Source of the DNA: Streptomyces hoynatensis
GTDB lineage: Bacteria > Actinomycetota > Actinomycetes > Streptomycetales > Streptomycetaceae
DNA: 64,000 bases
Reading direction: 5' to 3'
Assembly (NCBI RefSeq): GCF_003626535.1
Contig: NZ_RBAL01000006.1
Location: forward strand, 310,001-374,000
Position 1 is the first letter of the stretch; each line of letters opens with the position of its first letter. The notes below the pieces were generated by a model. It was given only the letters and a program-made list of their open reading frames with translations. It searched no databases and was not told the DNA's origin. Positions 10,172-18,580 of the stretch are shown piece after piece. Made by a program: the position numbers and the translations under genes.

Positions 10172-11383
10172 ATGACCGGCCACGAGCGCAGCGCGGACGC
10201 GGGCAGCCCGGCCGAAGAAGGCGGCGCGGACGCCCCGGCCGGCGCGGGGGCCCCGTACCCCGCGGTGGTGCACGGCACGGTGGCCCCCGGCTTCGAGCCG
10301 CTGCGCGACACGTTCGCCGCGGTGCTCGGCGCGGAGCCAGGGCAGGCCGCGCAGGTGGCCGCCTACCTCGACGGGCGGCAGGTGGCCGACCTGTGGGGCG
10401 GCCCCGGCATGGCCGGGGACTCGCTGCTCGGCGTCTTCTCCTCGACCAAGGGCGCCACCTTCCTCGTGCTCGCCCTGCTCGCGCAGCGCGGCACCCTCGA
10501 CCTCGACCGCGAAGTGAGGGCCTACTGGCCCGAGTTCGCGGCCGAGGGGAAGGGGGCGCTGACGCTGCGCGAGCTGGCGGGACACCGCGCGGGCTCCATA
10601 GGCGTGGACGAGGGCTTCACGCTCGCCGAACTGGCCGAGGACGAGGCGCTGGCCGCGCGGCTCGCCCCGCACCGGCCGTACTGGCGCCCAGGGGCGGCGT
10701 TCGGCTACCACTCGCTGACCATCGGCGCCCTGGTCGGCGAGGTGGTCCGCCGGGCCTCGGGCGCCTCGCTGCGCGCCGTCTACCGCGAGGCGCTGGCCGG
10801 GCCCTACGGCATCGACCTGTACCTGGGCCTGCCGGCGAGCGAGGAGCACCGCTTCCTCGACGTGGCCGCGCCCGCCCCCGCCCCGGCCGACGCGGCGCCC
10901 CCGGCGCCCGACGGCCTCGGCGGGATCGCCGCGAACGCCCACCACCCCGAGTCGGTCGACCTGAGCCGGCTGCCGAACCTCCCGCTGATCAGGGCGGGCG
11001 GGCAGGGCTCGGTCGCCGCCCTGGCCTCGGCCCGCGGCCTGGCCCGGCTCTACGCGGCGGCCCTCAGCGGCCTCGACGGCCGCCCGGCCCTGCTGTCCGC
11101 GGCCACCCTCGCCGAGTGCGCCCAGCCCTTCTCGGTGGGCCACGACCTCACCCTCGGCATGCATCGCGCCTACGGGCTCGGGTTCATGGTGGGCCTTCCC
11201 CATCTGGGGGCGGGCGCCTTCGGCCACGACGGGGCGGGCGGCTCGGCGGCCTTCGCCGACCCGCGCAGCGGCCTCGCCTTCGGCTACACCCGCCGCCGCT
11301 TCCCCACCCCCGCGGGAGCGGGCCCCGACGCCGAGGCCCTGGCCAGGACGGCCCGCGCCTGCGCCCTGGCCGGCCGGTCCTGA
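10172..11383 (+). CDS. Serine hydrolase, class C beta-lactamase/esterase family
   Basis: 403 residues without signal peptide. SxxK motif at S90-K93 (FSSTKGA), the second-motif Tyr at about Y179 (GYHSLTIG), and a third HDG-like motif (FGHDGAGGSAAF) near residue 350. Such proteins are usually esterases or peptidases (EstB-like), not resistance enzymes; a cytoplasmic location argues against a beta-lactamase role. GAGGAGG stands before the ATG. Acidic/Ala-rich first 30 residues. Single-gene unit between pectate lyase and the convergent OYE gene. Confidence 0.85.
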   Translation: MTGHERSADAGSPAEEGGADAPAGAGAPYPAVVHGTVAPGFEPLRDTFAAVLGAEPGQAAQVAAYLDGRQVADLWGGPGMAGDSLLGVFSSTKGATFLVLALLAQRGTLDLDREVRAYWPEFAAEGKGALTLRELAGHRAGSIGVDEGFTLAELAEDEALAARLAPHRPYWRPGAAFGYHSLTIGALVGEVVRRASGASLRAVYREALAGPYGIDLYLGLPASEEHRFLDVAAPAPAPADAAPPAPDGLGGIAANAHHPESVDLSRLPNLPLIRAGGQGSVAALASARGLARLYAAALSGLDGRPALLSAATLAECAQPFSVGHDLTLGMHRAYGLGFMVGLPHLGAGAFGHDGAGGSAAFADPRSGLAFGYTRRRFPTPAGAGPDAEALARTARACALAGRS

Positions 11384-11522
11384 GACGCCCCACCGGCCGC
11401 CCCACGCGCCTGGCGGCCGCCCGCATTGCCCGCGTTGCCCATATGTCGACAAACGGAGTCCACGCTTCGGGCGGGTGGGGCGCACGGGGGCGGGGCCCGG
11501 CCCGTGGCGCCTTGGGCGCGGG

Positions 11523-12593
11523 TCAGGCGGCGTAGGCGTAGGACGGGTAGGTCAGGTACCCGGCGTCGCCCCCCTGGTAGTAGGTGGCCTCGTCGGCCGG
11601 CGCGAGCGGGAGCCCGTTGCGCAGCCGCTCGACCAGGTCGGGGTTGGCCAGGAAGGCGCGGCCGAAGCTGATGAGGTCGGCCCCGAGCCCGAGCCAGTGG
11701 TCGGCGTCCTCCCGGCCGGTCGGCTTGGGTCCCATCGGGAGGCTCGGATTCACGACGAGGGTGCCGGGCCAGGCGCGGCGCAGGCCGAGCAGGACCTCCT
11801 CTTCCGCGGTGGCCTCCAGGTGGACGTAGGCCAGGCCCAGCGGGGCCAGCTCGGCCAGCAGCGCGGCGTAGAGCTCGGGCACGTCCCTCTCCCGCACCCC
11901 CCAGAAGGTCCCGCCGGGGGAGAGGCGGATGCCGGTCCGCTCGCCGCCGACGGCCTCGACGGTGGCGGCGGTGGCCTCGACGGCGAACCGGATGCGGTGG
12001 GACACCCGGCCCCCGTAGCGATCCGTGCGCAGGTTGGCGTTCGAGGAGAGGAACTGGGAGATCAGGTAGCCGTTGGCGCCGTGCAGTTCCACGCCGTCGA
12101 AGCCGGCGCCGACGGCGCGGCGCGCGGCCTCGGCGTACGAGCCGGCGTGCCCGGCGACCTCGGCGGTCTCCAGGGCGCGCGGCAGCGGCGCCGGCTGGGG
12201 TCCCGAGGGGGTGAACACCCGGCCCTCGGCGGGGACGGCCGAGGGCCCGACCGGCCGCAGGCCGGTGGTGTCGGGGTGCGAGACCCGCCCGCCGTGCATG
12301 AGCTGGGCGAAGATCCGCCCGCCGTTGGCGTGCACGGCCGCGGTCACCTGGCGCCAGGAGGCGGCCTGCTCCTCGGTGTGCAGGCCGGGCGTGCCCGGGT
12401 TGGACTGCCCGATCAGGCTCGGCTGCACCCCCTCGGTCACGATCAGCCCGGCCGTCGCCCGCTGGGCGTAGTACGTCGCCATCGACGGCGTCGCCAGGCC
12501 CCCGGCGGCGGCCCTGCCCCGGGTCATGGGGGCCATCACCACGCGGTTGGGCAGGGTCAGTTCGCCGAGCCGGTGGCTGCTGAAAAGACTCAT
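11523..12593 (-). CDS. Old-yellow-enzyme family NADH:flavin oxidoreductase (alkene reductase)
   Basis: 356 residues, FMN-dependent ene-reductase of the NemA/OYE class, about the usual family length. Motifs: NRVVMAPMTRGRA, FAQLMHGGRVSHP, the substrate-carbonyl-binding pair in VELHGANGYLISQFL (H and N), RLSPGGTFWG and FGRAFLANPDL. Reduces electrophilic alkenes, nitro compounds or quinones. Divergent from a MerR regulator; RBS GGAGGAG is 7 bases before the ATG. The promoter has the long spacer with central palindrome expected of a MerR-activated gene, so expression is probably inducer-dependent. Confidence 0.92.
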   Translation of the reverse strand: MSLFSSHRLGELTLPNRVVMAPMTRGRAAAGGLATPSMATYYAQRATAGLIVTEGVQPSLIGQSNPGTPGLHTEEQAASWRQVTAAVHANGGRIFAQLMHGGRVSHPDTTGLRPVGPSAVPAEGRVFTPSGPQPAPLPRALETAEVAGHAGSYAEAARRAVGAGFDGVELHGANGYLISQFLSSNANLRTDRYGGRVSHRIRFAVEATAATVEAVGGERTGIRLSPGGTFWGVRERDVPELYAALLAELAPLGLAYVHLEATAEEEVLLGLRRAWPGTLVVNPSLPMGPKPTGREDADHWLGLGADLISFGRAFLANPDLVERLRNGLPLAPADEATYYQGGDAGYLTYPSYAYAA

Positions 12594-12641
12594 GGGAGAA
12601 CTCCTCCGTCCGTGCCACCCGGGGTTCCGGGCACGGGCGCT

Positions 12642-12673
12642 ACGCTAAAAGCTCACATGGATGTGAGAGGCAA
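12642..12673 (-). promoter_or_regulatory. MerR-type long-spacer promoter with palindromic operator
   Basis: Reading the minus strand: -35 TTGCCT (12673-12668), a 20-bp spacer, -10 TAGCGT (12647-12642). A perfect 16-bp inverted repeat CTCACATGGATGTGAG (12652-12667) fills the spacer. Overlong 19-20-bp spacers carrying the dyad are diagnostic of MerR-activated promoters. The predicted start is about 42 bases before the OYE ATG. Confidence 0.82.
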
Positions 12674-12720
12674 GCGCGTGAGCCGCCGTGTGCCGCGGGT
12701 CACAGGAGCAAGGAGGGCGA

Positions 12721-13101
12721 GTGCGCATCGGAGAGCTCGCGTCGCGGACCGGCGTCAGCATCAGGTCCCTGCGCTACTACGAGGAACAGGGCCTGCTCAC
12801 CAGCAGCCGCAGCCCCAGCGGGCAGCGGCACTACGGCCGGGAGGCCGTGGAGCGGGTGGCGTTCGTGCAGCGGCTGTTCGCGGCGGGCCTGTCCAGCCGC
12901 ACCGTCGCCGAGCTGCTGCCCTGCGTCGACGCCCCGAGCGAGGAGCACTCGGACGCGGCGCTCGACCGGATGGCGCAGGAGCGCGACCGGCTCTCCCTGC
13001 ACATCGCCGAACTGCTGCACACCAGGGACGCGCTGGACGGGCTGATGGCCACGGCCAGGGCGCACCGGGAGCGGCAACGGGCGGGGGCGCCGGCCTGCTG
13101 A
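12721..13101 (+). CDS. MerR-family transcriptional regulator
   Basis: 126 residues from GTG, chosen because AGGAGG stands 4 bases upstream and the MRIGELASRTGVS start matches the family exactly. N-terminal winged HTH (IGELASRTGVSIRSLRYYEEQGLL), then a coiled-coil dimerisation helix. Short C-terminus with Cys residues at about C66 (LLPCVD) and the last residue; the effector-binding part is minimal, like the small MerR regulators of aldehyde/electrophile genes. Divergent from the OYE gene and probably its activator through the dyad at 12652-12667; it likely also regulates itself. A thiol-reactive inducer is plausible but inferred. Confidence 0.9.
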   Translation: MRIGELASRTGVSIRSLRYYEEQGLLTSSRSPSGQRHYGREAVERVAFVQRLFAAGLSSRTVAELLPCVDAPSEEHSDAALDRMAQERDRLSLHIAELLHTRDALDGLMATARAHRERQRAGAPAC

Positions 13102-13112
13102 GGGGAGCGGCC

Positions 13113-13137
13113 GGGGCGGGCCGCAGCGGCCCGCCCC
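13113..13137. terminator. Bidirectional hairpin terminator
   Basis: GGGGCGGGCCG - CAG - CGGCCCGCCCC, an 11-bp perfect stem in the 51-bp gap between the convergent merR and udh genes. No long T tract, as usual for high-GC actinomycetes. Confidence 0.7.
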
Positions 13138-13152
13138 CGACGGGGGGCTTCC

Positions 13153-13986
13153 TCAGTACGGCCAGATCGGCGGGTCGGTGACGAAGGCGCCGCCGAGGTG
13201 GGCCTGGTCGGGGCGGTTGGTGTCCAACTCGCCCTGCTCGGCGATCAGTTTGGCCGCGAAGGACTCGGAGTCGTCGAGCGGGGTGTAGCCGAGCGCCTCG
13301 CCGGCCGAGAGGTCCCACACGCCGCGGGTGTTGGCCGAGGAGCCGTAGACGATCGTGTGGCCCACCTCCTCGGCGGTGAGCGCGGCGTGGAAGAGCCTGG
13401 CGGCGTCGGCGGGGCTCAGCCAGACCGACAGCATGCGGACGTTGCCCGGCTCGGGGAAGCAGGAGCCGATCCGGACGGACACCGTCTCGATGCCGTGCTT
13501 GTCCCAGTACAGCTGGGCCAGGTCCTCGCCGAAGCACTTGGAGAGGCCGTAGAAGGTGTCGGGCCGGTGCGGGGTCGCCACCGGCACCCGCGGCGTCCCG
13601 GCGGCCGGCCAGGGGGTGTAGCCGATGGCGTGGTTGCTCGACGCGAACACGATCCGGCGCACGCCCTCCTCGCGCGCGGCCTCGTACAGGTGGTAGGTGC
13701 CCTCGATGTTGGCCCGCAGGATCTTCTCGAAGGTGGACTCCAGGGAGATGCCCGCCAGGTGCAGGATCGCGTCGGCGCCGCGCACCGCCTCGCGCAGCGC
13801 CTCCCGGTCGTTGAGGTCGGCCGTGATCGCGTCCGGCTCCCCGGGCAGGGGCACGACGTCGAAGGGCCGCAGCCGGTAGCCGTACGGGGGCAGGAGCGCG
13901 CGCATCAGGGTTCCGACGCCGCCGGCGGCTCCGGTGAGCAGGACGGTCTTCTCCGCGGGAAGTCCCTGGGAAGGTGCTGCGGCCAT
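13153..13986 (-). CDS. udh: Uronate dehydrogenase (NAD-dependent, SDR extended family)
   Basis: 277 residues from ATG 13986, with GGAG 8 bases upstream; a longer frame would run across the promoter. Rossmann motif TGAAGGVG, SSNHAIGY, active-site YGLSK, then FGEDLAQLYWDKHG and VRIGSCFPEP, which are signatures of bacterial uronate dehydrogenases (galacturonate/glucuronate to aldaric acid lactone). Length matches the family (about 265-275). It would feed aldaric acids into the dehydratase/DapA-type/KGSA dehydrogenase route, whose other members are at 307-2154, before 310 and at 18581. Logical partner of the secreted pectate lyase. Confidence 0.87.
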   Translation of the reverse strand: MAAAPSQGLPAEKTVLLTGAAGGVGTLMRALLPPYGYRLRPFDVVPLPGEPDAITADLNDREALREAVRGADAILHLAGISLESTFEKILRANIEGTYHLYEAAREEGVRRIVFASSNHAIGYTPWPAAGTPRVPVATPHRPDTFYGLSKCFGEDLAQLYWDKHGIETVSVRIGSCFPEPGNVRMLSVWLSPADAARLFHAALTAEEVGHTIVYGSSANTRGVWDLSAGEALGYTPLDDSESFAAKLIAEQGELDTNRPDQAHLGGAFVTDPPIWPY

Positions 13987-14035
13987 CGGATCTCCGTCCG
14001 TTCTCCGTCCGAATATGCGGTTCATATATGGGGAC

Positions 14036-14064
14036 ACGCTAGGGGCCCTACTCGCCCTCGTCAA
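14036..14064 (-). promoter_or_regulatory. Strong sigma-70-type promoter of udh
   Basis: Minus strand TTGACG (14064-14059), 17-bp spacer, TAGCGT (14041-14036). Downstream, between the start site and the ATG, an inverted repeat ATATG-N5-CATAT lies around 14013-14027, positioned as a repressor operator. Confidence 0.72.
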
Positions 14065-14183
14065 CGGACCCTTGACCACGGAAACGAAGCTCATCTAGCG
14101 TGCCCGTTCAGGCATATGGACGACTGCGCCCAGGGCGCGGGGGCAGGGAGAACGGGAATGGACGCAGCCGGGGCGGGGGCGTG

Positions 14184-15389
14184 ATGCGCGCCGGAGCCTT
14201 TCTCTACCCGTGGGACGTCGCCGGGGACGGCGAGGCCGCGGGCCGGATCGCGGCCCTCGGCGTGGCGCAGGCCACCCTCGCCTCGGCGTACCACACCACC
14301 CGCGCCGCCACGCCACGCCACCCCGCCCACCGCGTGGTGACCGCGCGGCACTCCGCGGTCTACTACCCGCCGGACGAGGCGCGTTGGGCCGGGCGGGCGC
14401 TGCGGCCCGGCGCCCAGCGCTGGCTGCCGGAGCCGGACGCGTTCGGCGAGGCCGCCCGGGCGCTGGACGCCGCCGGGGTCGAGGTGCACAGCTGGGTGAT
14501 CCTCGCGCACAACTCCCTTGTCGGCGAGCGCAATCCGTCCAGCACCGTGGTCAACGCCCACGGCGACCGCTATCCCTGGGCGCTGTGCGTGGCGCGCCCG
14601 GAGGTGCGCGCCTACGCGGCGGAGCTGGCCGCCGAGGCGGCCGTGCGCCCCGGCGCGCGCGGCACCGAGCTGGAGTCCTGCGGCTGGTACGGCTTCGACC
14701 ACCTGCACGCCCACGACAAGACCGCGGGCGCGGCCCTCGGCGGCACCGGCGGCTACCTGATGTCGCTGTGCTTCTGCGAGGAGTGCGGGGCCGGGTACGC
14801 GGCGCACGGCGCTGACCCGGACGAGCTGCGCGCCGCGGTGCGGGCGGCCCTCGCCGGGTACTGGGCGGGCCGCCCCCCGCAGACCGCGCCGGGACGGGCC
14901 GGGGAGTGGGCCGGGGTGGTGGCGCTGCTCGGCGCGCGGGCCGCCGCCGCGGCCGCGGGCTGGCGCGAGCGGGCCGCCACGGAGTTCCGGCGGCAGGCGG
15001 TGGCCGCGGTCAGGGCCGCGGCCCCGGCCGGCTTCCGGATCCTGCTGCACGCCGACCCGGCGCCGCACCGCTGCGGCGCCAACGTCGGCGCCGACCCGGC
15101 CGCCCTGCTGGACGTCGCCGACGGCGTGGTCGTGCCCTGCACGGGCGGGGAGGAGGCGCGCGCCGAGGCGCTCGGCCCGTTCGCCGCGCGGCTGCGGCGC
15201 GGGGCGGGCACCACCCTGGCGGCGAACCTGACGGTGGTCTCCGGCATGGGCGGCAGCCCGGGGACGCTGGCCGCGGACGCCGCGCACGCCGCCGCCCTCG
15301 GCGCCACGGAGCTGCGGCTCTACCACGCGGGCCTGGCCACGGACGCCGAGCTGGACGCGGTGGGCAGGGCGCTGCGCGAGCTGGACTGA
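14184..15389 (+). CDS. Conserved protein of unknown function, TIM-barrel/glycosidase-like
   Basis: 401 residues from the ATG giving MRAGAFLYPWDV; GTG 14181 is an alternative. I do not recognise a characterised family. Visible features: strand-helix alternation as in a TIM barrel (GVEVHSWVILAHNS, ELESCGWYGFDH, GFRILLHADPAP, TELRLYHAGL), conserved-looking acidic/His residues, and a CFCEECG cysteine cluster at about 195-201 like those seen in putative glycoside hydrolase-like proteins. No signal peptide. Divergent from uronate dehydrogenase with a shared 197-bp promoter region, so a role in uronate/pectin oligomer metabolism is suggested by context only. Confidence 0.7.
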   Translation: MRAGAFLYPWDVAGDGEAAGRIAALGVAQATLASAYHTTRAATPRHPAHRVVTARHSAVYYPPDEARWAGRALRPGAQRWLPEPDAFGEAARALDAAGVEVHSWVILAHNSLVGERNPSSTVVNAHGDRYPWALCVARPEVRAYAAELAAEAAVRPGARGTELESCGWYGFDHLHAHDKTAGAALGGTGGYLMSLCFCEECGAGYAAHGADPDELRAAVRAALAGYWAGRPPQTAPGRAGEWAGVVALLGARAAAAAAGWRERAATEFRRQAVAAVRAAAPAGFRILLHADPAPHRCGANVGADPAALLDVADGVVVPCTGGEEARAEALGPFAARLRRGAGTTLAANLTVVSGMGGSPGTLAADAAHAAALGATELRLYHAGLATDAELDAVGRALRELD

Positions 15390-15587
15390 GCCGGCGGGCG
15401 CGCCGGCCCTCGGGGCCGGCGAAAGGACGGCGGCAAGGCGGCGGCGAGGGGTCGGCGAAGAGAAGCGGAAGCGGCGATTCCGTAACGGTGCGGCATCGTG
15501 TTACCTGCGCAAAACCCACGCACCTCGCCGGGCAGGCACAATCCCTGCGTCCCCATCCCCACCCGTATGGTCAAGGAACACTCTTCG

Positions 15588-17006
15588 ATGCCCTCGGCGC
15601 CCACGTCCCTGTTGCACAGGTTTGACGGCTTTTTCCAGATATCCGCGCGCGGTTCCACCTACGGCCGGGAGATACGCGGCGGAGTGGTCACGTTCTTCAC
15701 GATGGCCTACATTCTCGTGCTCAACCCGATCATTCTCGGCGGCGCCGAGGACGTGAACGGCGACCGGCTGTCGTTCCCGCAACTGCTCACCGTCACCGCG
15801 GTGGTCGCGGCCGTGATGACGGTGCTGATGGGGCTCACGGCCAACATCCCGCTCGCCCTGGCCGCGGGGCTCGGCATCAACGCGGTGGTCGCCTACCAGA
15901 TCGCGCCGCGGATGACCTGGCCGGACGCGATGGGCCTCGTGGTGATCGAGGGCCTGATCCTGTGCGTGCTCTCCGGCACCGGCTTGCGGGAGGCGGTGAT
16001 GAACGCGATACCCGCGGCGCTCAAGCAGGCCATCGGGGTGGGCATCGGCCTGTTCATCGCCCTGATCGGCTTCGTGGACGCCGGCTTCACCGTCGGCGCC
16101 GCCGGCTCGCCCCCGCTGAACCTGGGCGGCACCGGGGAGTTGCACGGCTGGCCGGTGCTCGTGTTCGTCGCCGGGCTGCTGCTCACCCTCGCCCTGCTGG
16201 CCCGCCGGGTGCGGGGCGCCATCCTCATCAGCATCGCCCTCACCACCCTCCTCGCCCTCGTGATCAACGCGGCGGCCGACGTGCCGGACACGGCCTGGGG
16301 CCTGACGATTCCCGAACTCCCCGACGATCCGGTCGCGAGCCCGGACTTCGGCCTCCTCGGCGACTTCAGCCTGTTCGGCGCCTTCGGCGAGGTGAGCGCC
16401 GTGACCGTGGTGCTGACCGTCTTCACGCTCTTCCTGACCGACTTCTTCGACACGATGGGCACGGCGGTGGCCGTGACCAGCGAGGCCGGGCTGCTCGACG
16501 AGCGGGGCCGGGTGCCGCGGCTGGGGCGGCTGCTCTTCGTCGACGGCCTGGCCGCCGCCGTGGGCGGCGCCGCCTCCGGCTCCTCCAACACCTCCTACAT
16601 CGAGTCGGCCGCGGGCGTCGGCGAGGGGGCGCGGACCGGCCTGGCCAACGTGGTGACCGGCGCGCTCTTCGCCCTCGCCCTCTTCTTCGCGCCCCTGGCC
16701 GCCATGGTGCCCTCGCAGGCCGCGGCGCCCGCCCTGGTGGCCGTCGGCTTCCTCATGATGGTGCAGGTCGCCCGCATCGACTGGAGCGACCAGGCGATCG
16801 CCATCCCGGCCTTCCTCACCATCTCCGTGATGCCCTTCACCTACTCGATCACCAACGGCATCGGCGCGGGCTTCGTCTCCTACGTGCTGCTGAAGGTGGT
16901 GCTCGGCCGGGCCCGCGAGCTGAACTGGCTGCTGTGGGGCACCGCGGGCCTCTTCGTGATCTACTTTGCCATCAACCCCATCGAGCAGCTGTTCGGCGTC
17001 TCCTGA
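15588..17006 (+). CDS. NCS2/AzgA-like nucleobase permease
   Basis: 472 residues, polytopic membrane protein of the guanine/hypoxanthine (AzgA) branch of the nucleobase transporters. Family markers: EIRGGVVTFFTMAYILVLNP near the N-terminus, GLGINAVVAY, FDTMGTAVAVT and GSSNTSYIESAAGVGEGART. About 12-13 membrane segments. Start ATG has AAGGAA 9 bases upstream. Upstream gap (15390-15587) contains a loose GTAAC-N13-GTTAC inverted repeat at 15482-15504, function unknown. Stands alone, followed by a Nudix gene 68 bases later. Confidence 0.92.
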   Translation: MPSAPTSLLHRFDGFFQISARGSTYGREIRGGVVTFFTMAYILVLNPIILGGAEDVNGDRLSFPQLLTVTAVVAAVMTVLMGLTANIPLALAAGLGINAVVAYQIAPRMTWPDAMGLVVIEGLILCVLSGTGLREAVMNAIPAALKQAIGVGIGLFIALIGFVDAGFTVGAAGSPPLNLGGTGELHGWPVLVFVAGLLLTLALLARRVRGAILISIALTTLLALVINAAADVPDTAWGLTIPELPDDPVASPDFGLLGDFSLFGAFGEVSAVTVVLTVFTLFLTDFFDTMGTAVAVTSEAGLLDERGRVPRLGRLLFVDGLAAAVGGAASGSSNTSYIESAAGVGEGARTGLANVVTGALFALALFFAPLAAMVPSQAAAPALVAVGFLMMVQVARIDWSDQAIAIPAFLTISVMPFTYSITNGIGAGFVSYVLLKVVLGRARELNWLLWGTAGLFVIYFAINPIEQLFGVS

Positions 17007-17074
17007 GGCGGCCGGGCGCCCGGCCGCGGCCGGGAGGCCGGGCGCGGAACCGGGGAGGGGAGGGGGAGGAGACC

Positions 17075-17614
17075 ATGGCCCAGGCCCCCGAGGGCCCGCG
17101 GCCGGGCCGGCCGGTACCGGACCGGCTGGCGCGCCGTTCGGCCCGGGTGCTGCTGCTGGACGCCTCGGGGCGCCTGCTGCTGTTCCGGATGGAGGACGGC
17201 TCGGCCCTCTCGCCGTTCTGGATCACGCCGGGCGGCGGCGTCAAGCGGCGCGAACGCCCCCGGGTGGCGGCGGCCAGGGAGCTGTGGGAGGAGACCGGCC
17301 TCCGGGTGGCCCCGGAAGACCTCGGCCCCCAGGTCGCGGTGACCGGCGGCCTGGCGGATCTGGGCTGGGCCCGCGGCCGCTTCGAGGACGTCTTCTACCT
17401 GTTCCGCCTGCGCCGGGCCCCCGCCCACGAGGTGGACACCTCGCACATGGAGCGCTGGGAGCGGGGCGCCACCGTGGGGCACCGGTGGTGGACCGCGGCG
17501 GAGCTGGCGGCCACCACCGAGCGGGTGCTGCCGCTCGGCCTCGCGGCCCTGCTGGGCGATCTCCTGGCGGGCCGCGCCCCAGAGCGGCCCGTCCGCCTGC
17601 CCTGGCACCACTGA
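17075..17614 (+). CDS. Nudix hydrolase
   Basis: 179 residues. Complete Nudix box GGGVKRRE...RELWEETGL (about residues 50-73) matching GX5EX7REUXEEXGU; metal-binding Glu residues are in REXXEE. Substrate (nucleotide sugar, dinucleotide or oxidised nucleotide) cannot be told. RBS GGAGGAG stands before the ATG. It may be transcribed with the upstream permease. Confidence 0.92.
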   Translation: MAQAPEGPRPGRPVPDRLARRSARVLLLDASGRLLLFRMEDGSALSPFWITPGGGVKRRERPRVAAARELWEETGLRVAPEDLGPQVAVTGGLADLGWARGRFEDVFYLFRLRRAPAHEVDTSHMERWERGATVGHRWWTAAELAATTERVLPLGLAALLGDLLAGRAPERPVRLPWHH

Positions 17615-17697
17615 GCCGCACCACCCCCGGGGCGCGTGACCCGCGGCCCGCGCCCGGCGGGCGGCAGGGCCCGATCGCCCGGCGCCCGGGACCGCCC

Positions 17698-18468
17698 CTA
17701 CAGGTGCCTGGTGGCCAGCGCGAGGCGGTCGCGGGCGTCGAACAGCGCCTCCTTGACCAGCTGTTCGTGCGCCGGGGTCAGCCTGGCCACGGGAACCGAG
17801 CAGCTGATCGCGTCCCTGGCGGGGGTTCGGTAGGGGATGGCGATGCCGAAGCAGCTGAGGCCGAGGGTGTTCTCCTCGCGGTCGATGGCGTAGCCGCGCT
17901 CCCGGACCTGGTGCAGCTCCTCGATCAGCCGCTCGCGGTCGGTGATGGTGTGCTCGGTCAGCCGGTCGAGCCGCTCCGGCAGCAGCTTGCGCACCTGGTC
18001 GTCGGTGCAGGTCGCCAGCAGGGCCTTGCCCAGGGAGGTGGAGTGCGCCGGGAGCCGGCGGCCGACCCGGGTGAAGGGGCGCAGGTAGTGCTCGGACTGG
18101 CGGGTGGCCAGGTAGACGACGTTGGTGCCGTCGAGCCTGGCCAGGTGGATGGTCTCGGTGGTGTCGTCCGAGAGCCGGTCCAGGGTCGGCCGGGCGGCGG
18201 CCACCACCTCGTCGCCGTCGATGTACGAGGTGCCCACCAGCAGCGCGCGCACGCCGATGCCGTACCTGGTGCCGGTGGCGTCCGTCTCCACCCAGCCGAG
18301 GTCGACGAGGGTCCGCAGGAGCATGTAGAGGCTGGACTTGGGGTACCCGACCGCGGTCTGCACGTCGGCGAGAGAATGCATCCCGGGCCGGCCGGCGAAG
18401 AACTCCAGCAGTTCGACCGTGCGCACCGCCGACTTGACCTGGGAACCGCCCGTCTCACCCGCTGACAT
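17698..18468 (-). CDS. IclR-family transcriptional regulator
   Basis: 256 residues from ATG 18468 (MSAGETGGSQVKSAVRTVELLEFF). N-terminal winged HTH at about 15-70 (SLADVQTAVGYPKSSLYMLLRTL), then the effector domain with HSTSLGKALLA, GYAIDREENTLGLSCFGIAI and a C-terminal helix. IclR regulators frequently control sugar-acid and aromatic catabolism. Divergent from the semialdehyde dehydrogenase over a 112-bp region with two inverted repeats, so it is likely its local repressor and possibly that of other pectin/uronate genes here. Confidence 0.92.
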   Translation of the reverse strand: MSAGETGGSQVKSAVRTVELLEFFAGRPGMHSLADVQTAVGYPKSSLYMLLRTLVDLGWVETDATGTRYGIGVRALLVGTSYIDGDEVVAAARPTLDRLSDDTTETIHLARLDGTNVVYLATRQSEHYLRPFTRVGRRLPAHSTSLGKALLATCTDDQVRKLLPERLDRLTEHTITDRERLIEELHQVRERGYAIDREENTLGLSCFGIAIPYRTPARDAISCSVPVARLTPAHEQLVKEALFDARDRLALATRHL

Positions 18469-18473
18469 CGACC

Positions 18474-18550
18474 TTGACCCCCTTGTTCGAGCCGCTATAG
18501 AGTCCCTGCGGGAATTCACATACAGGGACAATGTTCAGTATCTCGAACAT
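18474..18550 (+). promoter_or_regulatory. Promoter and operators of the semialdehyde dehydrogenase gene
   Basis: TTGACC (18474-18479), 18-bp spacer, TAGAGT (18498-18503) forms a good promoter. GTCCCTG-N14-CAGGGAC (18502-18529) overlaps the expected start site, and ATGTTC-N8-GAACAT (18531-18550) lies just downstream. Both are placed to block transcription; the second resembles the spaced palindromes bound by IclR proteins. Confidence 0.65.
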
Positions 18551-18580
18551 AGCATGCGCCTGGCAGGAGGATCGATCCCG

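Noticed and set aside
10172..11383. Antibiotic-resistance class C beta-lactamase
   Set aside because: No signal peptide and divergent third motif; better read as an esterase-like member of the fold.
8672..11485. Minus-strand open frame of about 940 codons over pectate lyase and serine hydrolase
   Set aside because: Both + strand genes have clear catalytic motifs; the reverse frame has none.
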